52,722 nt of DNA from positions 1 to 52,722 of the forward strand of contig NZ_JMCC02000119.1 in assembly GCF_000737335.2 (NCBI RefSeq), read 5' to 3'. Origin of the DNA: Enhygromyxa salina (GTDB lineage: Bacteria; Myxococcota_A; Polyangia; Nannocystales; Nannocystaceae). Numbering within the stretch: the first letter of the stretch is position 1; each line of letters opens with the position of its first letter. The position numbers were made by a program, and so were the translations under genes. The notes below the pieces were generated by a model. It ran no database searches. It saw only the letters and a program-made list of their open reading frames with translations, and was not told the origin of the DNA. This document shows positions 16,816 through 25,532 of the stretch, piece by piece.

Positions 16816-18010
16816 GGGTCCTGACCTGTCGCCTGCGGCGTCGCATCGCAATTGAAGCGCAAACACCAAACGTGGCGAGATACGCGTAGATGCTGCCACG
16901 TGCAGGGTGCACGGAGCAATGACCGGCGCCGTGGGCCCCGTCTTCGTTGGCCGATCCATCCGTAGAGGTGCCCCCGGTCCCGGTGTCGCCGGTCGCTCGA
17001 GGGTCGCCGTCGCCGTCGCCATCGCCGTCCCCGTCGCCATCGCCGTCGCCGTCGCCGTCGCCCGTGTCGCTGGGACCGAACACGATCACCGGGTCGAGCC
17101 CGTGGCCGACGTAGCCGTCACCAAGCGGCTGCTCGAGGACAGCCCGCAGCACGATCGTCAAGCCCAAGCTCGCCTCGGGCGGGGTGAAGGGGACAACCAG
17201 CTGGTCGGGACCCTCGACGGCGATCTGGGCGAGCTGTTCGATCGCCTTCCACTCGAGCAGCTCGGGCTTGCTTGGCGCCCACTCGATCGAGAGCGCGGAG
17301 CCGGCGGTCGCGTGAACACAGATCGGCAGCTCGACGACCTCGTCGCCGTACAGGTAGTCCGCGGTGTCGGCGATGCTCACGGCGGCCTGCGCTGGCTCGG
17401 CTGGCGCCGGTTCGTCGAGCACGCGGAGCACCCACGGGGCCCGTCGCCACAGGTTGTAGGGGGGCTCCCAGGTGTAGCCAGCGACAAGCCACGTGCCCGG
17501 TTCGACCCCCGCTGGATCGAGCGTGTCCCAGATCACCGGCAGCGCGGCGACCTCGAAGGTGATCGGGCGGCGATCGTCGTCGGCCGTGATCCTGGTCCAG
17601 CACCCGCTCCACACCTCGCTGGTCTCGAGCGTCGACTCGGGGTCGTCGAGCAGCTCGGGGAGCTCGAGGTCCGCCGCGACGGAGCGCTCGAGGTCGTAGA
17701 GCGAGATGTAGCGAGGCGGCGGACGCCCGGCCGGCCACTGCCGACAAAACCCGATGAACTGATGGCGACGGCTGTCGGCGAATTCGTCGCCCGACAGCTG
17801 CGTGTCTTCGCTGGGGATCTCGTAGCTGAACGCGAAGCTTGGATCGGCGCTGCGATCGACGGTCTGAATGCAGGGGGCATCGGGCCACAGCACTGGCGTC
17901 CTGGGATGGACGTTGTTGCTCGCGTGTGCGCTTGGGGCCACGCTGACGCAGGTCCCAAGCGCGACGAGCCCAACGACAGTGCCAGCGCCGATCAGGTTTG
18001 GGTACGACAT
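16715..18010 (-). CDS. Exported protein with (Gly-Asp)n linker and MYXO-CTERM-like tail
   Basis: The 431-residue frame opens with a signal peptide (LIGAGTVVGLVALGT...AHA). About 290 residues of beta-rich sequence with several Cys follow, with no family I recognise. Then comes a run of nine or more Gly-Asp pairs and a MYXO-CTERM-like end: GHCSVHP, a hydrophobic stretch (YAYLATFGVCASIAM) and RRRRRQ. Such tails are thought to direct surface display in myxobacteria. Oddly, the frame does not stop after the Arg cluster but runs on for 36 residues across the first 101 bases of the downstream lipoprotein gene. A TGA in another frame sits exactly at that gene's ATG (ATGA), so a small frameshift near the end is possible. 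It lies 12 bases after the Bfd-like gene. Confidence 0.75.
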   Translation of the reverse strand: MSYPNLIGAGTVVGLVALGTCVSVAPSAHASNNVHPRTPVLWPDAPCIQTVDRSADPSFAFSYEIPSEDTQLSGDEFADSRRHQFIGFCRQWPAGRPPPRYISLYDLERSVAADLELPELLDDPESTLETSEVWSGCWTRITADDDRRPITFEVAALPVIWDTLDPAGVEPGTWLVAGYTWEPPYNLWRRAPWVLRVLDEPAPAEPAQAAVSIADTADYLYGDEVVELPICVHATAGSALSIEWAPSKPELLEWKAIEQLAQIAVEGPDQLVVPFTPPEASLGLTIVLRAVLEQPLGDGYVGHGLDPVIVFGPSDTGDGDGDGDGDGDGDGDGDGDPRATGDTGTGGTSTDGSANEDGAHGAGHCSVHPARGSIYAYLATFGVCASIAMRRRRRQVRTHERQHAPPCSRPPVPGPARHHARCVRLQERRRR

Positions 18011-18022
18011 CCGCGGCGCCGC

Positions 18023-18319
18023 TCAGCGTTTGTGACTGCCCATGGGCGCCGACGTTCGGCGCCCGCCGCTGTCGTCGACCAGCTCGTCGAACAGCGACAG
18101 CTGGCGCAGTGACTTGGGTGCGCGATGCCGGGCGAGCTCGAGCCGCGCGTGGTCGCGGAGCAGCGCACGGATCGGCTCGTGACAGCTCCGGCACCCGGTC
18201 CCAGCCTCGCAGTAGTGGCCGACGGACTCGAGCGAGTCGGCGCCGCTGCGGATCGCGTGCAGGACCTCGGACTCGGCGACCGCGAGGCAGTGGCACACGA
18301 GCGGATCCTTCTCGCGCAT
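18023..18319 (-). CDS. Bfd-like [2Fe-2S] ferredoxin domain protein
   Basis: This 98-residue protein is a BFD-type [2Fe-2S] protein. The four ligands are Cys 9 and 11 (VCHC) and Cys 43 and 46 (GTGCRSC), with the 32-residue spacing seen in bacterioferritin-associated ferredoxin. Family members reduce bacterioferritin iron or serve as [2Fe-2S] modules of other redox proteins. The C-terminal 40 residues are basic and not part of the domain. The ATG at 18319 leaves only 24 bases to the divergent ComEA-like gene. Two more minus-strand genes follow (12-base gap, then overlap), so it probably heads a three-gene operon ending with a copper-oxidase-like lipoprotein. No bacterioferritin gene is in view. 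Confidence 0.87.
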   Translation of the reverse strand: MREKDPLVCHCLAVAESEVLHAIRSGADSLESVGHYCEAGTGCRSCHEPIRALLRDHARLELARHRAPKSLRQLSLFDELVDDSGGRRTSAPMGSHKR

Positions 18320-18343
18320 CCTTGGTCTTTTAGCACCAAAAAG

Positions 18344-18919
18344 ATGCAAACGGGCTGGCTGGTGGTCGACGAAGCTCGCATGCGTGCGCCCAGCTGGCTG
18401 CCCTCGCTGCTGACCGGTGTCGCCCTGGTCGGCGCCCTGATCGGCTCGCTGTTGGGTCTGTGTCCGCCGCCCGCCAGCCTTGGCGCGCCCTTGGCCTGCG
18501 AGCGGGCCCAGCTGATCGAGGGCCGGCTGTGGTGTGACCACGAGCTGCTCCGCGACCTCCAGGCCCACTGCCGGGCCGCGCCGTCTCGTGCGCTGGGTCC
18601 TGGTGACAGCGTTGCACTCGGCGCCTGCGTCTGCGCAGCCCATCCCGGCTTGCGCCAGCTTGGCCTCGGCTGCGCGCGCCCGCCCGTCGCCCGCATGGCC
18701 CCAGACCAGCTCGCCGCGCTCGAGCAGGTCGTGGATCTGAACACCGCCACCGCGACGGAGCTGGCCAGCCTCGCCGGGATCGGCCCAAAGCTCGCCGAGC
18801 GGATCATCGCCGGCCGGCCCTACCCGCGCGTCGACGACCTGCTCGAGGTCAAGGGGATCGGCCCCAAGCGGCTCGCGGCGATCCGCTCTCGCGCTCGCGC
18901 TCGCGCTCGCGCCGAGTGA
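18344..18919 (+). CDS. ComEA-like membrane protein with helix-hairpin-helix domain
   Basis: This is 191 residues. A membrane segment lies at about 21-40 (LLTGVALVGALIGSLLGL). A middle region with six Cys (for example GACVCAAHPG) follows. The C-terminal 60 residues form a tandem helix-hairpin-helix domain, with VDLNTATATELASLAGIG and LLEVKGIGPKRLAAI, the hallmark of ComEA-type DNA receptors. It ends in RARARARAE, encoded by a (CGCTCG)n-like run. ComEA binds incoming DNA at the membrane in transformation; the fold also occurs in other proteins, so a role in uptake is inference. The start could be ATG 18344 or ATG 18380. The frame is open further upstream but that part is antisense to the Bfd gene. 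Confidence 0.82.
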   Translation: MQTGWLVVDEARMRAPSWLPSLLTGVALVGALIGSLLGLCPPPASLGAPLACERAQLIEGRLWCDHELLRDLQAHCRAAPSRALGPGDSVALGACVCAAHPGLRQLGLGCARPPVARMAPDQLAALEQVVDLNTATATELASLAGIGPKLAERIIAGRPYPRVDDLLEVKGIGPKRLAAIRSRARARARAE

Positions 18920-18934
18920 CCGCAGCTAGAAAAA

Positions 18935-20293
18935 CTATCCACGCCCAATGATCGCCTCGAGCTCCGCGATCTGCTTGGGCGCGGCCGCGCTCAGGATCTC
19001 CGGCCCCTCCGCGCGAACGAGCACGTCGTCCTCGATCCGCACGCCGAGGCCCCGAAACCGCGCTGGCGCATCGCTGGCGTCGGCCGCGATGTAGAGCGCC
19101 GGCTCGACCGTCAGGACGTGGCCGGGCGCCAGCGGCCGGGGCACGCCACCAAGCGTGTAGCGGCCAGCGTCGTGGACATCGATCCCCAGCCAGTGGCTGG
19201 TGCGGTGCATGTAGTAGCGCTTGTAGAGGGCCTCATCTCGGATCTGCGCGGCCGCGGCAGCGCCCAACCCGGCCAGCGACTCGAACAGGCCCAGCTCCGC
19301 CATGCCCTCGCACAGCACGTCCAGGCAGGTCTCGTGGATCGCGTCGATGTTGCTGCCGACGACCGCCCGCTCGATGCCCGCGAGGTTGGCCGCGAGCACC
19401 ACCTCGTAGACGGCCCGCTGCTCGCCCGTGAACCGGCCCGAGACCGGCCAGCTGCGGGTGATGTCACCGCTGAAATAGTCCCACTCGGCGCCGGCGTCGA
19501 TCAGCAGGACCTCGCCGTCGCGCATCTGGTCGCAGTTGTCGACGTAGTGGAGCACCGTGGCGTTGTCGCCGCTGCCGACGATGCTGCCGTAGCCAGACCC
19601 CGAGCTCCCGCGTCGGCGGAACTCGTACTCGAGCAGCGCCTCGATCTCGTACTCCCACATCCCGGGCTTGGCCTGGCGCATGGCCGCGACGTGTCCGGCC
19701 GCGCTGAGGTCGATCGCCCGGCGCAAGCTAGCGAGCCCGGCGGCGTCCTTGAGGATGCGATCTTCACCGACGAGATCCGCAGCCTCGCCGTAGCGCAGCG
19801 GCGGGGTCCGACCCTCGCGGTTGCGTCGGCGTAGCGAGCTGACCGCTTTGGCCAGCGAAGCGTCGAGGGTGGGCCACCGCCCGACGGGTAGGTACACGGT
19901 CTCGCACCCGTCGAGCAGGGCAGGGAGTCGCTCGTCGAGCTCGGCCAGCGCAAACGCCTCACTTGCCCCAAATTGCTCGATTGCACCGGTCGGTCCAATG
20001 CGCCGTCCGCTCCAGATCTCCGCGTCACGATCGCGCTCCCGCACGAACAGAACAAACCGGGGATCGCCGCCCTGGGCTCCCGGAACCAACAGCATGACTG
20101 CGCCCGGCTCTTCGAGGCCCGTCAGGTAGTGAAAATCCGAGTCCGGCCGAAACCGAAATTCCGTGTCGTTGGCTCGGGTTTGCAGGGCGCCGCCGTACAG
20201 CAAGAGCGCGCCCGACTCGGATCCAAGCCGGTTAGCGATGCGCGCGCGACGTTCGGCGTAGGCCTCGACCGAGGGACGGGGACCAGTAGGCAT
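18935..20293 (-). CDS. pepP: Xaa-Pro aminopeptidase (M24B family)
   Basis: This 452-residue metallopeptidase removes an N-terminal residue from peptides with proline in position two. The N-terminal creatinase-like domain includes FRPDSDFHYLTGLEEPGAVM. The catalytic pita-bread domain holds all five metal ligands: LIDAGAE and SGDITRSWPV (two Asp), HRTSHWLGIDVHD (His), VEPALYI (Glu) and VRIEDDVLV (Glu). The length is typical of bacterial PepP. The ATG start follows a short AT-poor stretch with no clear ribosome site. It converges on the ComEA-like gene, 15 bases apart, with no obvious terminator between them. Confidence 0.95.
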   Translation of the reverse strand: MPTGPRPSVEAYAERRARIANRLGSESGALLLYGGALQTRANDTEFRFRPDSDFHYLTGLEEPGAVMLLVPGAQGGDPRFVLFVRERDRDAEIWSGRRIGPTGAIEQFGASEAFALAELDERLPALLDGCETVYLPVGRWPTLDASLAKAVSSLRRRNREGRTPPLRYGEAADLVGEDRILKDAAGLASLRRAIDLSAAGHVAAMRQAKPGMWEYEIEALLEYEFRRRGSSGSGYGSIVGSGDNATVLHYVDNCDQMRDGEVLLIDAGAEWDYFSGDITRSWPVSGRFTGEQRAVYEVVLAANLAGIERAVVGSNIDAIHETCLDVLCEGMAELGLFESLAGLGAAAAAQIRDEALYKRYYMHRTSHWLGIDVHDAGRYTLGGVPRPLAPGHVLTVEPALYIAADASDAPARFRGLGVRIEDDVLVRAEGPEILSAAAPKQIAELEAIIGRG

Positions 20294-20482
20294 GCCGCGA
20301 GTTTGTCACAACGCCGAACCGCGCGGGACCTCGAGCGGTGGGACGCGGATGTGAATGTGCGTTCGCGTGTCCATCGGCACAGCTCGCGGTGAGTTCGGTA
20401 GGCGTCGACCCGGTCCGGGGTCGGGGTCCTGTCCCCGCGCTCACCTTGCCAACAACGAGCGCGCGGACGATTGTTGCCCCCG

Positions 20483-23400
20483 ATGTCTCCGCGCGAGCTG
20501 AGTAACCGTCGAATTCACGAAGTCCGCGACGCGCTGGCCTCCTATCGGCCAGCGCTGGAGGGGACCGATATCAATAACCTGTCCCGGCTGTGCCAAGCCG
20601 TGATCTTGTCGATCGACGTTCGCGACCTACGCGACACGACCACGGTCGAGTTGATCGAGCAGCTCGAGCACGTGCTCGCGATGCTCGAGCAGCGCAGCAC
20701 CGGCGAGATCAAGACCGCCGTGCGCCTGCACGACAGCGACGTGATCGTGCTCGAGAGCTGCATCGACGATCAACCGTTCTTGGTCTCGGGCGTGCGAGCC
20801 CTGCTCGCTCACGAGCGCCTCGAGATCCGCGCGTCACTCAACGCCGTGACCAAGCTGCGCCGCGATCGCAAGGGCCAGCTCGTCGACTTCAACACCGGCA
20901 CCCGCGAGTCGATCATTCGGGTCGAGGCCCGGATCCCCGACGGCTACGACGTCAGCAGCGAGGCGCTCGAGCGCCTGCGTGGGCGGCTCGAGCAGCGCCT
21001 GCGCCTGACCTCGGCGATGGTCGGCGACTTCTCGGCGATGAAGTCACACATCCGCTCGCTGGCCGACGAGTACGCGAGCGCGGCGGCGATGAGCGCGGCC
21101 GAGCTGTCCGTCGATCTGCGCGAGGCTGAAGGTCTGCTTCGGTGGCTGTGCGACGACAACTACGTGATCTTCTCGGTCGAGGAGTACGGCCGCGACGGTG
21201 AGAACCTCGTCGCGCTCGGGACCGCGGCGACCGGGTTGCCCGCCCGCGACGGCGAGCTCCTGCGCAAGGCCGGCAGCGAGGTCACGCGCCTCGTTCGGTA
21301 CCAGCGCAGCCGCGAGGAGTCTCCGGTCCACCGGGCCGGCAAGCCTGGCCACTTCGTGTTCACGGCCGTCAACCGATCCGGCGAGCCAACCGGGGTCACG
21401 GTGGTCGATGGCCTGTTCACCTACAAGGCTCTGCACACGCCGCCAGAAGAGATCCCGTACCTGCGCGCTGCGCTGCGCGACTTCTTGCGTGATCGCGAGG
21501 TCTCGGTCGACAGCCACCGCGGCAAGAACATCACCAACGCGTTCAACTCCTTGCCGCTCGAGTACCTGCTCGCCGAGTCGCGCACCAACGTGTGGGAGCT
21601 GACCGATCGGGTGCTGCGGGCCGAGGAAGAGGGCGGCAGCGACGTTCACATTCAGGTCGGCGAGGGCGGGCGGTTCGCGTTCGTGTTCATCTCGCTGCCG
21701 CGCGAGCAGTTCTCGGAGGAGCTGCGCGTCGAGCTGCAGCAGCTGTTGCTCGCCGAGCTCGGCGCGAGCTACTCGGACTTCGGCGTGTACCTCGATCGCT
21801 ACGACAACGCGATCGTCCACTTCTATGTGACCGCGGCCGATCAGCTGCGCGCGATCGAGACCGACAGCCTGCGCGCCAAGGTCCACGCGATGGCCAAGGG
21901 CTGGGGCGAGCGCCTGCGCGAGGCGCTGCAGCACTACGTCCGCGACTACGAGCCCGACCTCGAAAAATTCGAGGAGCGCGTCGATGATCTGTTCGCGGAC
22001 TACGTCGACGCCTTCAACGAAGAGCACCGCCGCCGGGCCGCCGACGATCGCTTGGTTGGGGATCTGCGCTGCATCGAGAACCTCCGCGCTGGCGCGCCGC
22101 TCGACTGTGATCTGTTCATCTCGCGGACCGGCGACCACCCGGGCAGCCTCAACCTGCGGGTGTTCTCGCGTGATCCGCTGACGCTCAGCGCCCAGCTCCC
22201 GGTGATCGACAGCTTCGGGTTCGAGGTCATTGATCAGTACACCCGCGAGCTCAAGCTGCCGCACGCGATCCAGTACGAGATGCACACCTTCCGGCTCAAC
22301 ATCCGGCGCGAGCGACAGCGTCCGGTGCTCAGTCGGGTCGGCGAGATCACCCGGGGCCTGCGGGCGGTCTACGGCGGCAGCGCTGGCCGCGACCGCCTCA
22401 ACCGTCTGGTGGTCTCGACAGATCTGGGCATCGACGACGTCGCGGTGCTGCGCGCCTACGTGGCGTACCTGCACCAGCTCGGGGTGGTCTGGGACAGCGA
22501 TCTCATCCACAAGGTCTTGGTCCAGCACTCGACCGTCTCGGCCGCCTTGGTCCTGTGGTTGGCCGCGCGCTTCGATCCGCGCGAGACCGGCCTCGACGTC
22601 GCGCTGGTCACCAAGACCCTCGAGACCGAGCTGCGGGCGGTCTCCAACTACACCGCTGATCGGGTGCTGCAGGCCGTCGCCGAGGTCGTCCGCGCGACCG
22701 TGCGGACCAACGCGTTCGTCAACCCCGAGGGCGCGGCGCTGGCGTTCAAGATCGACGGCGCGGGGGTCAGCCATGGCCCGCGTCCGCGTCCGTTCCGCGA
22801 GATCTGGGTCTACCACCCGCAGATGGAGGGCGTGCATCTACGCGGCGGACGGGTCGCGCGTGGTGGTCTGCGCTTCTCGGATCGCCCCGACGACTTCCGC
22901 ACCGAGATCCACGGGCTGATGGCCACGCAGATGGTCAAGAACGTGCTGATCGTGCCGATGGGGGCCAAGGGCGGGTTCGTGCTGCGGCATCCGCCTGCAG
23001 ATCGCCGGCGCCTGCGTGAGGCAGGGGACAGCTACTACCAGGTGTTCATCCGCGCGCTGCTGTCGCTGACGGACAACGTCGTCGACGGCGAGGTCGTGAC
23101 CCCGGACGGCATCGTCCACGCCGAATCTCCGGATCCCTACTTGGTGGTGGCCGCCGACAAGGGCACCGCGCACCTGTCCGACACCGCCAACGCGATCAGC
23201 ATGGAGCAGGGCTTTTGGCTCGACGATGCCTTCGCCTCGGGCGGCTCCAACGGCTACGACCACAAGAAGACCGGCATCACGGCGCGCGGGGCCTGGGAGC
23301 TGGCCAAGCGCAACTTCAGGGAGCTCGGCGTCGAGCCCGAGCAAGACGTGATCACGGCGATCGGCGTCGGTGACATGAGCGGTGACGTGTTTGGCAACGG

Positions 23401-25219
23401 CTTGCTCCGCAGCAAGACCATCAAGCTGCTCGCCGCTTTCAACCACATGCACGTGTTCATTGATCCCGACCCGGATCCCGCGGCGTCGTACGCCGAGCGC
23501 GAGCGACTGTTCAACCTGCCGACCTCGAGCTGGGCCGACTACGACGCCAAGCTGCTGTCGGCCGGCGGCGGCGTGTACCAGCGCGAGTCCAAAGAAGTCC
23601 CGCTCTCGCCCGAGGCGCGGGCGATGCTCGGCATCGAGGACAACGCCGTGATCAGCGGTGACGAGCTGATCCGGGCCGTCATGCGGCTCAAAGTCGATCT
23701 GTTCTGGATGGGCGGGATCGGGACCTACGTCAAAGCCCACGACGAGACCCACGCCCAGGTCGGCGACAAGGCCAACGACAGCGTGCGCGTCGACGCCCGC
23801 GACCTCGCGTGTCGGGTGTTCGCCGAGGGCGCCAACTTGTCGATCACCGATCGCGGCCGGGTCGAATTCTCGCGCCGTGGCGGGGCCGTCTACACCGCGT
23901 TCCTCGACAACTCGGGCGGCGTCGACACCTCGGATCACGAGGTCAATATCAAGATCCTGTTCGCGCCCTTGCTGGCGTCGGGCGCGATCACTCGCGAGCA
24001 GCGCAACGCCGTGCTCGTCGAGGTCGAGGGCGAGGTCTGCCAGCGGGTCTTGGCCAACAACCGGTCGCAGGGCCGGATGGTCAGCTACGACGTTCGCCGC
24101 TCGCGCCCAGATCTGTGGCGCTACGCCAGGACCTTGACGCTGCTGACCACGGCCGTGCCCTTCGACCCCGACGCGTTCGCAATGCCCAACGCCGACGAGC
24201 TCGCCAACCGTCACCGGCGCGGCGACGGGCTGTTCAAGTGCGAGGGGGCCGTGCTCGGATCCCACGCCAAGATGTTGGCCTACCGCGAGCTGCTCAGCGA
24301 CGAGCCGCTGCCCGAGCAGATGGCGCTGTCACTGGTCCGCGCGTACTTCCCAAGCCGGATCCTCGAGCTCGCCGGCGAGGAGGCGCTCGCCAACCACCTG
24401 TTGTTCCGCGAGATCGCCACGACGATGGCGGTCAACCATATCGTCGACAACGCCGGGTGCAGCTTCTTCGCCGAGATGACCACCGCGACCGGCCGCAGCC
24501 GTCGCGACGTCGCCGTGGCGTACCTGCAGGCGCTCGAGCTTGGCGGCATCGAGGCGCTGCTGGCCGAGCTTCACGCGCTCGAGGACAAGCACCGCCAAGA
24601 GGGGGTGTACCGGGCCATGGAGCGACTCGGCTTCGCGCTCGAGGACGCCACGTTCTACCTGCTGGGCCCGATCGCCGAAGGCGGGACGATCGACTCGGCC
24701 AAGACCCAAGCGCTGCTCGCAACGATCCTCGACTACGTGCCCAAGACCTCGCGGCATCGCTCGCGGCTCGAGCGTCACGTCGATCTGCTGACCGAAGCTG
24801 GGATCCCACCCGCGCTCGCGCTCGCGGTCGCGCGGACCCGGTTCTTGCTGATCGTGTTCGACGCGATCGAGATCGGTCGGACCCAGAACAAGCCGCCCGA
24901 GCAGGTCCTGCGCCTGCGCCTGGCCGTGTCCGACGCGATGCGCATGTCGGAGCTACAGTCTGCGATCTCGCGGATGGAGCTGGCCTCGACCTGGGACGGT
25001 CCCGCCGTGCTCTCGCTCGGCCGCCAGCTCGAGTTCCACGCGCACAAGATGACGCTGCTGGTAGAGGACGACGACATCGACGGCATGATCAACGCCTACG
25101 GCCTCGGCAACGTGCAAAAGCTGATCGGCGAGTACCTCGAGGGCGACGTCACCGTCGCCAGCCTGGTCATGCTCGACGGCCAGCTCCGCCGCCTGCTGCC
25201 CCCCATGCGCGGCGGCTGA
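20483..25219 (+). CDS. gdhB: NAD-specific glutamate dehydrogenase (GDH180 class)
   Basis: The 1,578 residues match the large-subunit class, about 1,600 residues, that deaminates glutamate to 2-oxoglutarate with NAD and feeds the TCA cycle from amino acids. The N-terminal half holds the ACT-like regulatory part. The catalytic core shows GVHLRGGRVARGGLRFSDR, MGAKGGFVLR with the catalytic Lys region, DGEVVTPDG, VVAADKGTAHLSDTAN, GSNGYDHKKTGITARGAWE and the dinucleotide-binding IGVGDMSGDVFGNG. I choose the ATG at 20483; a TTG four codons earlier is possible. It stands alone between pepP (divergent) and the repeats at 25.26 kb. The symbol gdhB is used by analogy with the Pseudomonas enzyme. Confidence 0.96.
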   Translation: MSPRELSNRRIHEVRDALASYRPALEGTDINNLSRLCQAVILSIDVRDLRDTTTVELIEQLEHVLAMLEQRSTGEIKTAVRLHDSDVIVLESCIDDQPFLVSGVRALLAHERLEIRASLNAVTKLRRDRKGQLVDFNTGTRESIIRVEARIPDGYDVSSEALERLRGRLEQRLRLTSAMVGDFSAMKSHIRSLADEYASAAAMSAAELSVDLREAEGLLRWLCDDNYVIFSVEEYGRDGENLVALGTAATGLPARDGELLRKAGSEVTRLVRYQRSREESPVHRAGKPGHFVFTAVNRSGEPTGVTVVDGLFTYKALHTPPEEIPYLRAALRDFLRDREVSVDSHRGKNITNAFNSLPLEYLLAESRTNVWELTDRVLRAEEEGGSDVHIQVGEGGRFAFVFISLPREQFSEELRVELQQLLLAELGASYSDFGVYLDRYDNAIVHFYVTAADQLRAIETDSLRAKVHAMAKGWGERLREALQHYVRDYEPDLEKFEERVDDLFADYVDAFNEEHRRRAADDRLVGDLRCIENLRAGAPLDCDLFISRTGDHPGSLNLRVFSRDPLTLSAQLPVIDSFGFEVIDQYTRELKLPHAIQYEMHTFRLNIRRERQRPVLSRVGEITRGLRAVYGGSAGRDRLNRLVVSTDLGIDDVAVLRAYVAYLHQLGVVWDSDLIHKVLVQHSTVSAALVLWLAARFDPRETGLDVALVTKTLETELRAVSNYTADRVLQAVAEVVRATVRTNAFVNPEGAALAFKIDGAGVSHGPRPRPFREIWVYHPQMEGVHLRGGRVARGGLRFSDRPDDFRTEIHGLMATQMVKNVLIVPMGAKGGFVLRHPPADRRRLREAGDSYYQVFIRALLSLTDNVVDGEVVTPDGIVHAESPDPYLVVAADKGTAHLSDTANAISMEQGFWLDDAFASGGSNGYDHKKTGITARGAWELAKRNFRELGVEPEQDVITAIGVGDMSGDVFGNGLLRSKTIKLLAAFNHMHVFIDPDPDPAASYAERERLFNLPTSSWADYDAKLLSAGGGVYQRESKEVPLSPEARAMLGIEDNAVISGDELIRAVMRLKVDLFWMGGIGTYVKAHDETHAQVGDKANDSVRVDARDLACRVFAEGANLSITDRGRVEFSRRGGAVYTAFLDNSGGVDTSDHEVNIKILFAPLLASGAITREQRNAVLVEVEGEVCQRVLANNRSQGRMVSYDVRRSRPDLWRYARTLTLLTTAVPFDPDAFAMPNADELANRHRRGDGLFKCEGAVLGSHAKMLAYRELLSDEPLPEQMALSLVRAYFPSRILELAGEEALANHLLFREIATTMAVNHIVDNAGCSFFAEMTTATGRSRRDVAVAYLQALELGGIEALLAELHALEDKHRQEGVYRAMERLGFALEDATFYLLGPIAEGGTIDSAKTQALLATILDYVPKTSRHRSRLERHVDLLTEAGIPPALALAVARTRFLLIVFDAIEIGRTQNKPPEQVLRLRLAVSDAMRMSELQSAISRMELASTWDGPAVLSLGRQLEFHAHKMTLLVEDDDIDGMINAYGLGNVQKLIGEYLEGDVTVASLVMLDGQLRRLLPPMRGG

Positions 25220-25260
25220 CAAACGCCCCCGGCGGCCGCATCAACAAAGCGCAAAGCGCA

Positions 25261-25532
25261 TGTCGGGGGGTCCTATACCCCCCGACCCACCCCTTCCCGG
25301 TGCCCACACACCCCCCGAGAAAACGTCCCGGGGGAGCGAGCGGTCGCAGCCCACGAAGTGCGAAGCCGTATGTTGGGGGGACATATCTCCCCCCGACACA
25401 ACATCCGCCGAAGCCACCCGAGCCCCCTTCCAGGGGGCCACACATACCCCCGCGAACAGCCAGCCCCGAGGAGCGAAGCGACCAGACGCGAAGCGGCTGC
25501 AGTCGGCGAAGTCTAAGGTGTATGTGGGGGTC
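25261..25532. repeat. Family A repeat: one diverged and one canonical copy, with boundary hairpins
   Basis: The first copy (about 25262-25381) is diverged and the second (about 25399-25532) canonical. Hairpins mark the joins: GTCGGGGGG (25262-25270) pairs with CCCCCCGAC (25278-25286), and TGTTGGGGGGA (25371-25381) pairs with TCCCCCCGACA (25388-25398) with one wobble. The canonical copy contains the internal hairpin GCCCCCT-TCC-AGGGGGC (25422-25438), CACACATACCCCCGCG, GAGGAGCGAAGCGACC, GCGGCTGCAGTCGGCGAAG and GTGTATGTGGGGGTCT. Its GGGGGTC end touches the ndk stop codon. It fills the space between gdhB and ndk; I see no gene in it. Confidence 0.9.

Noticed and set aside
21044..24265. Two long minus-strand frames inside gdhB
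   Set aside because: They are antisense to a complete glutamate dehydrogenase and have no recognisable domains.
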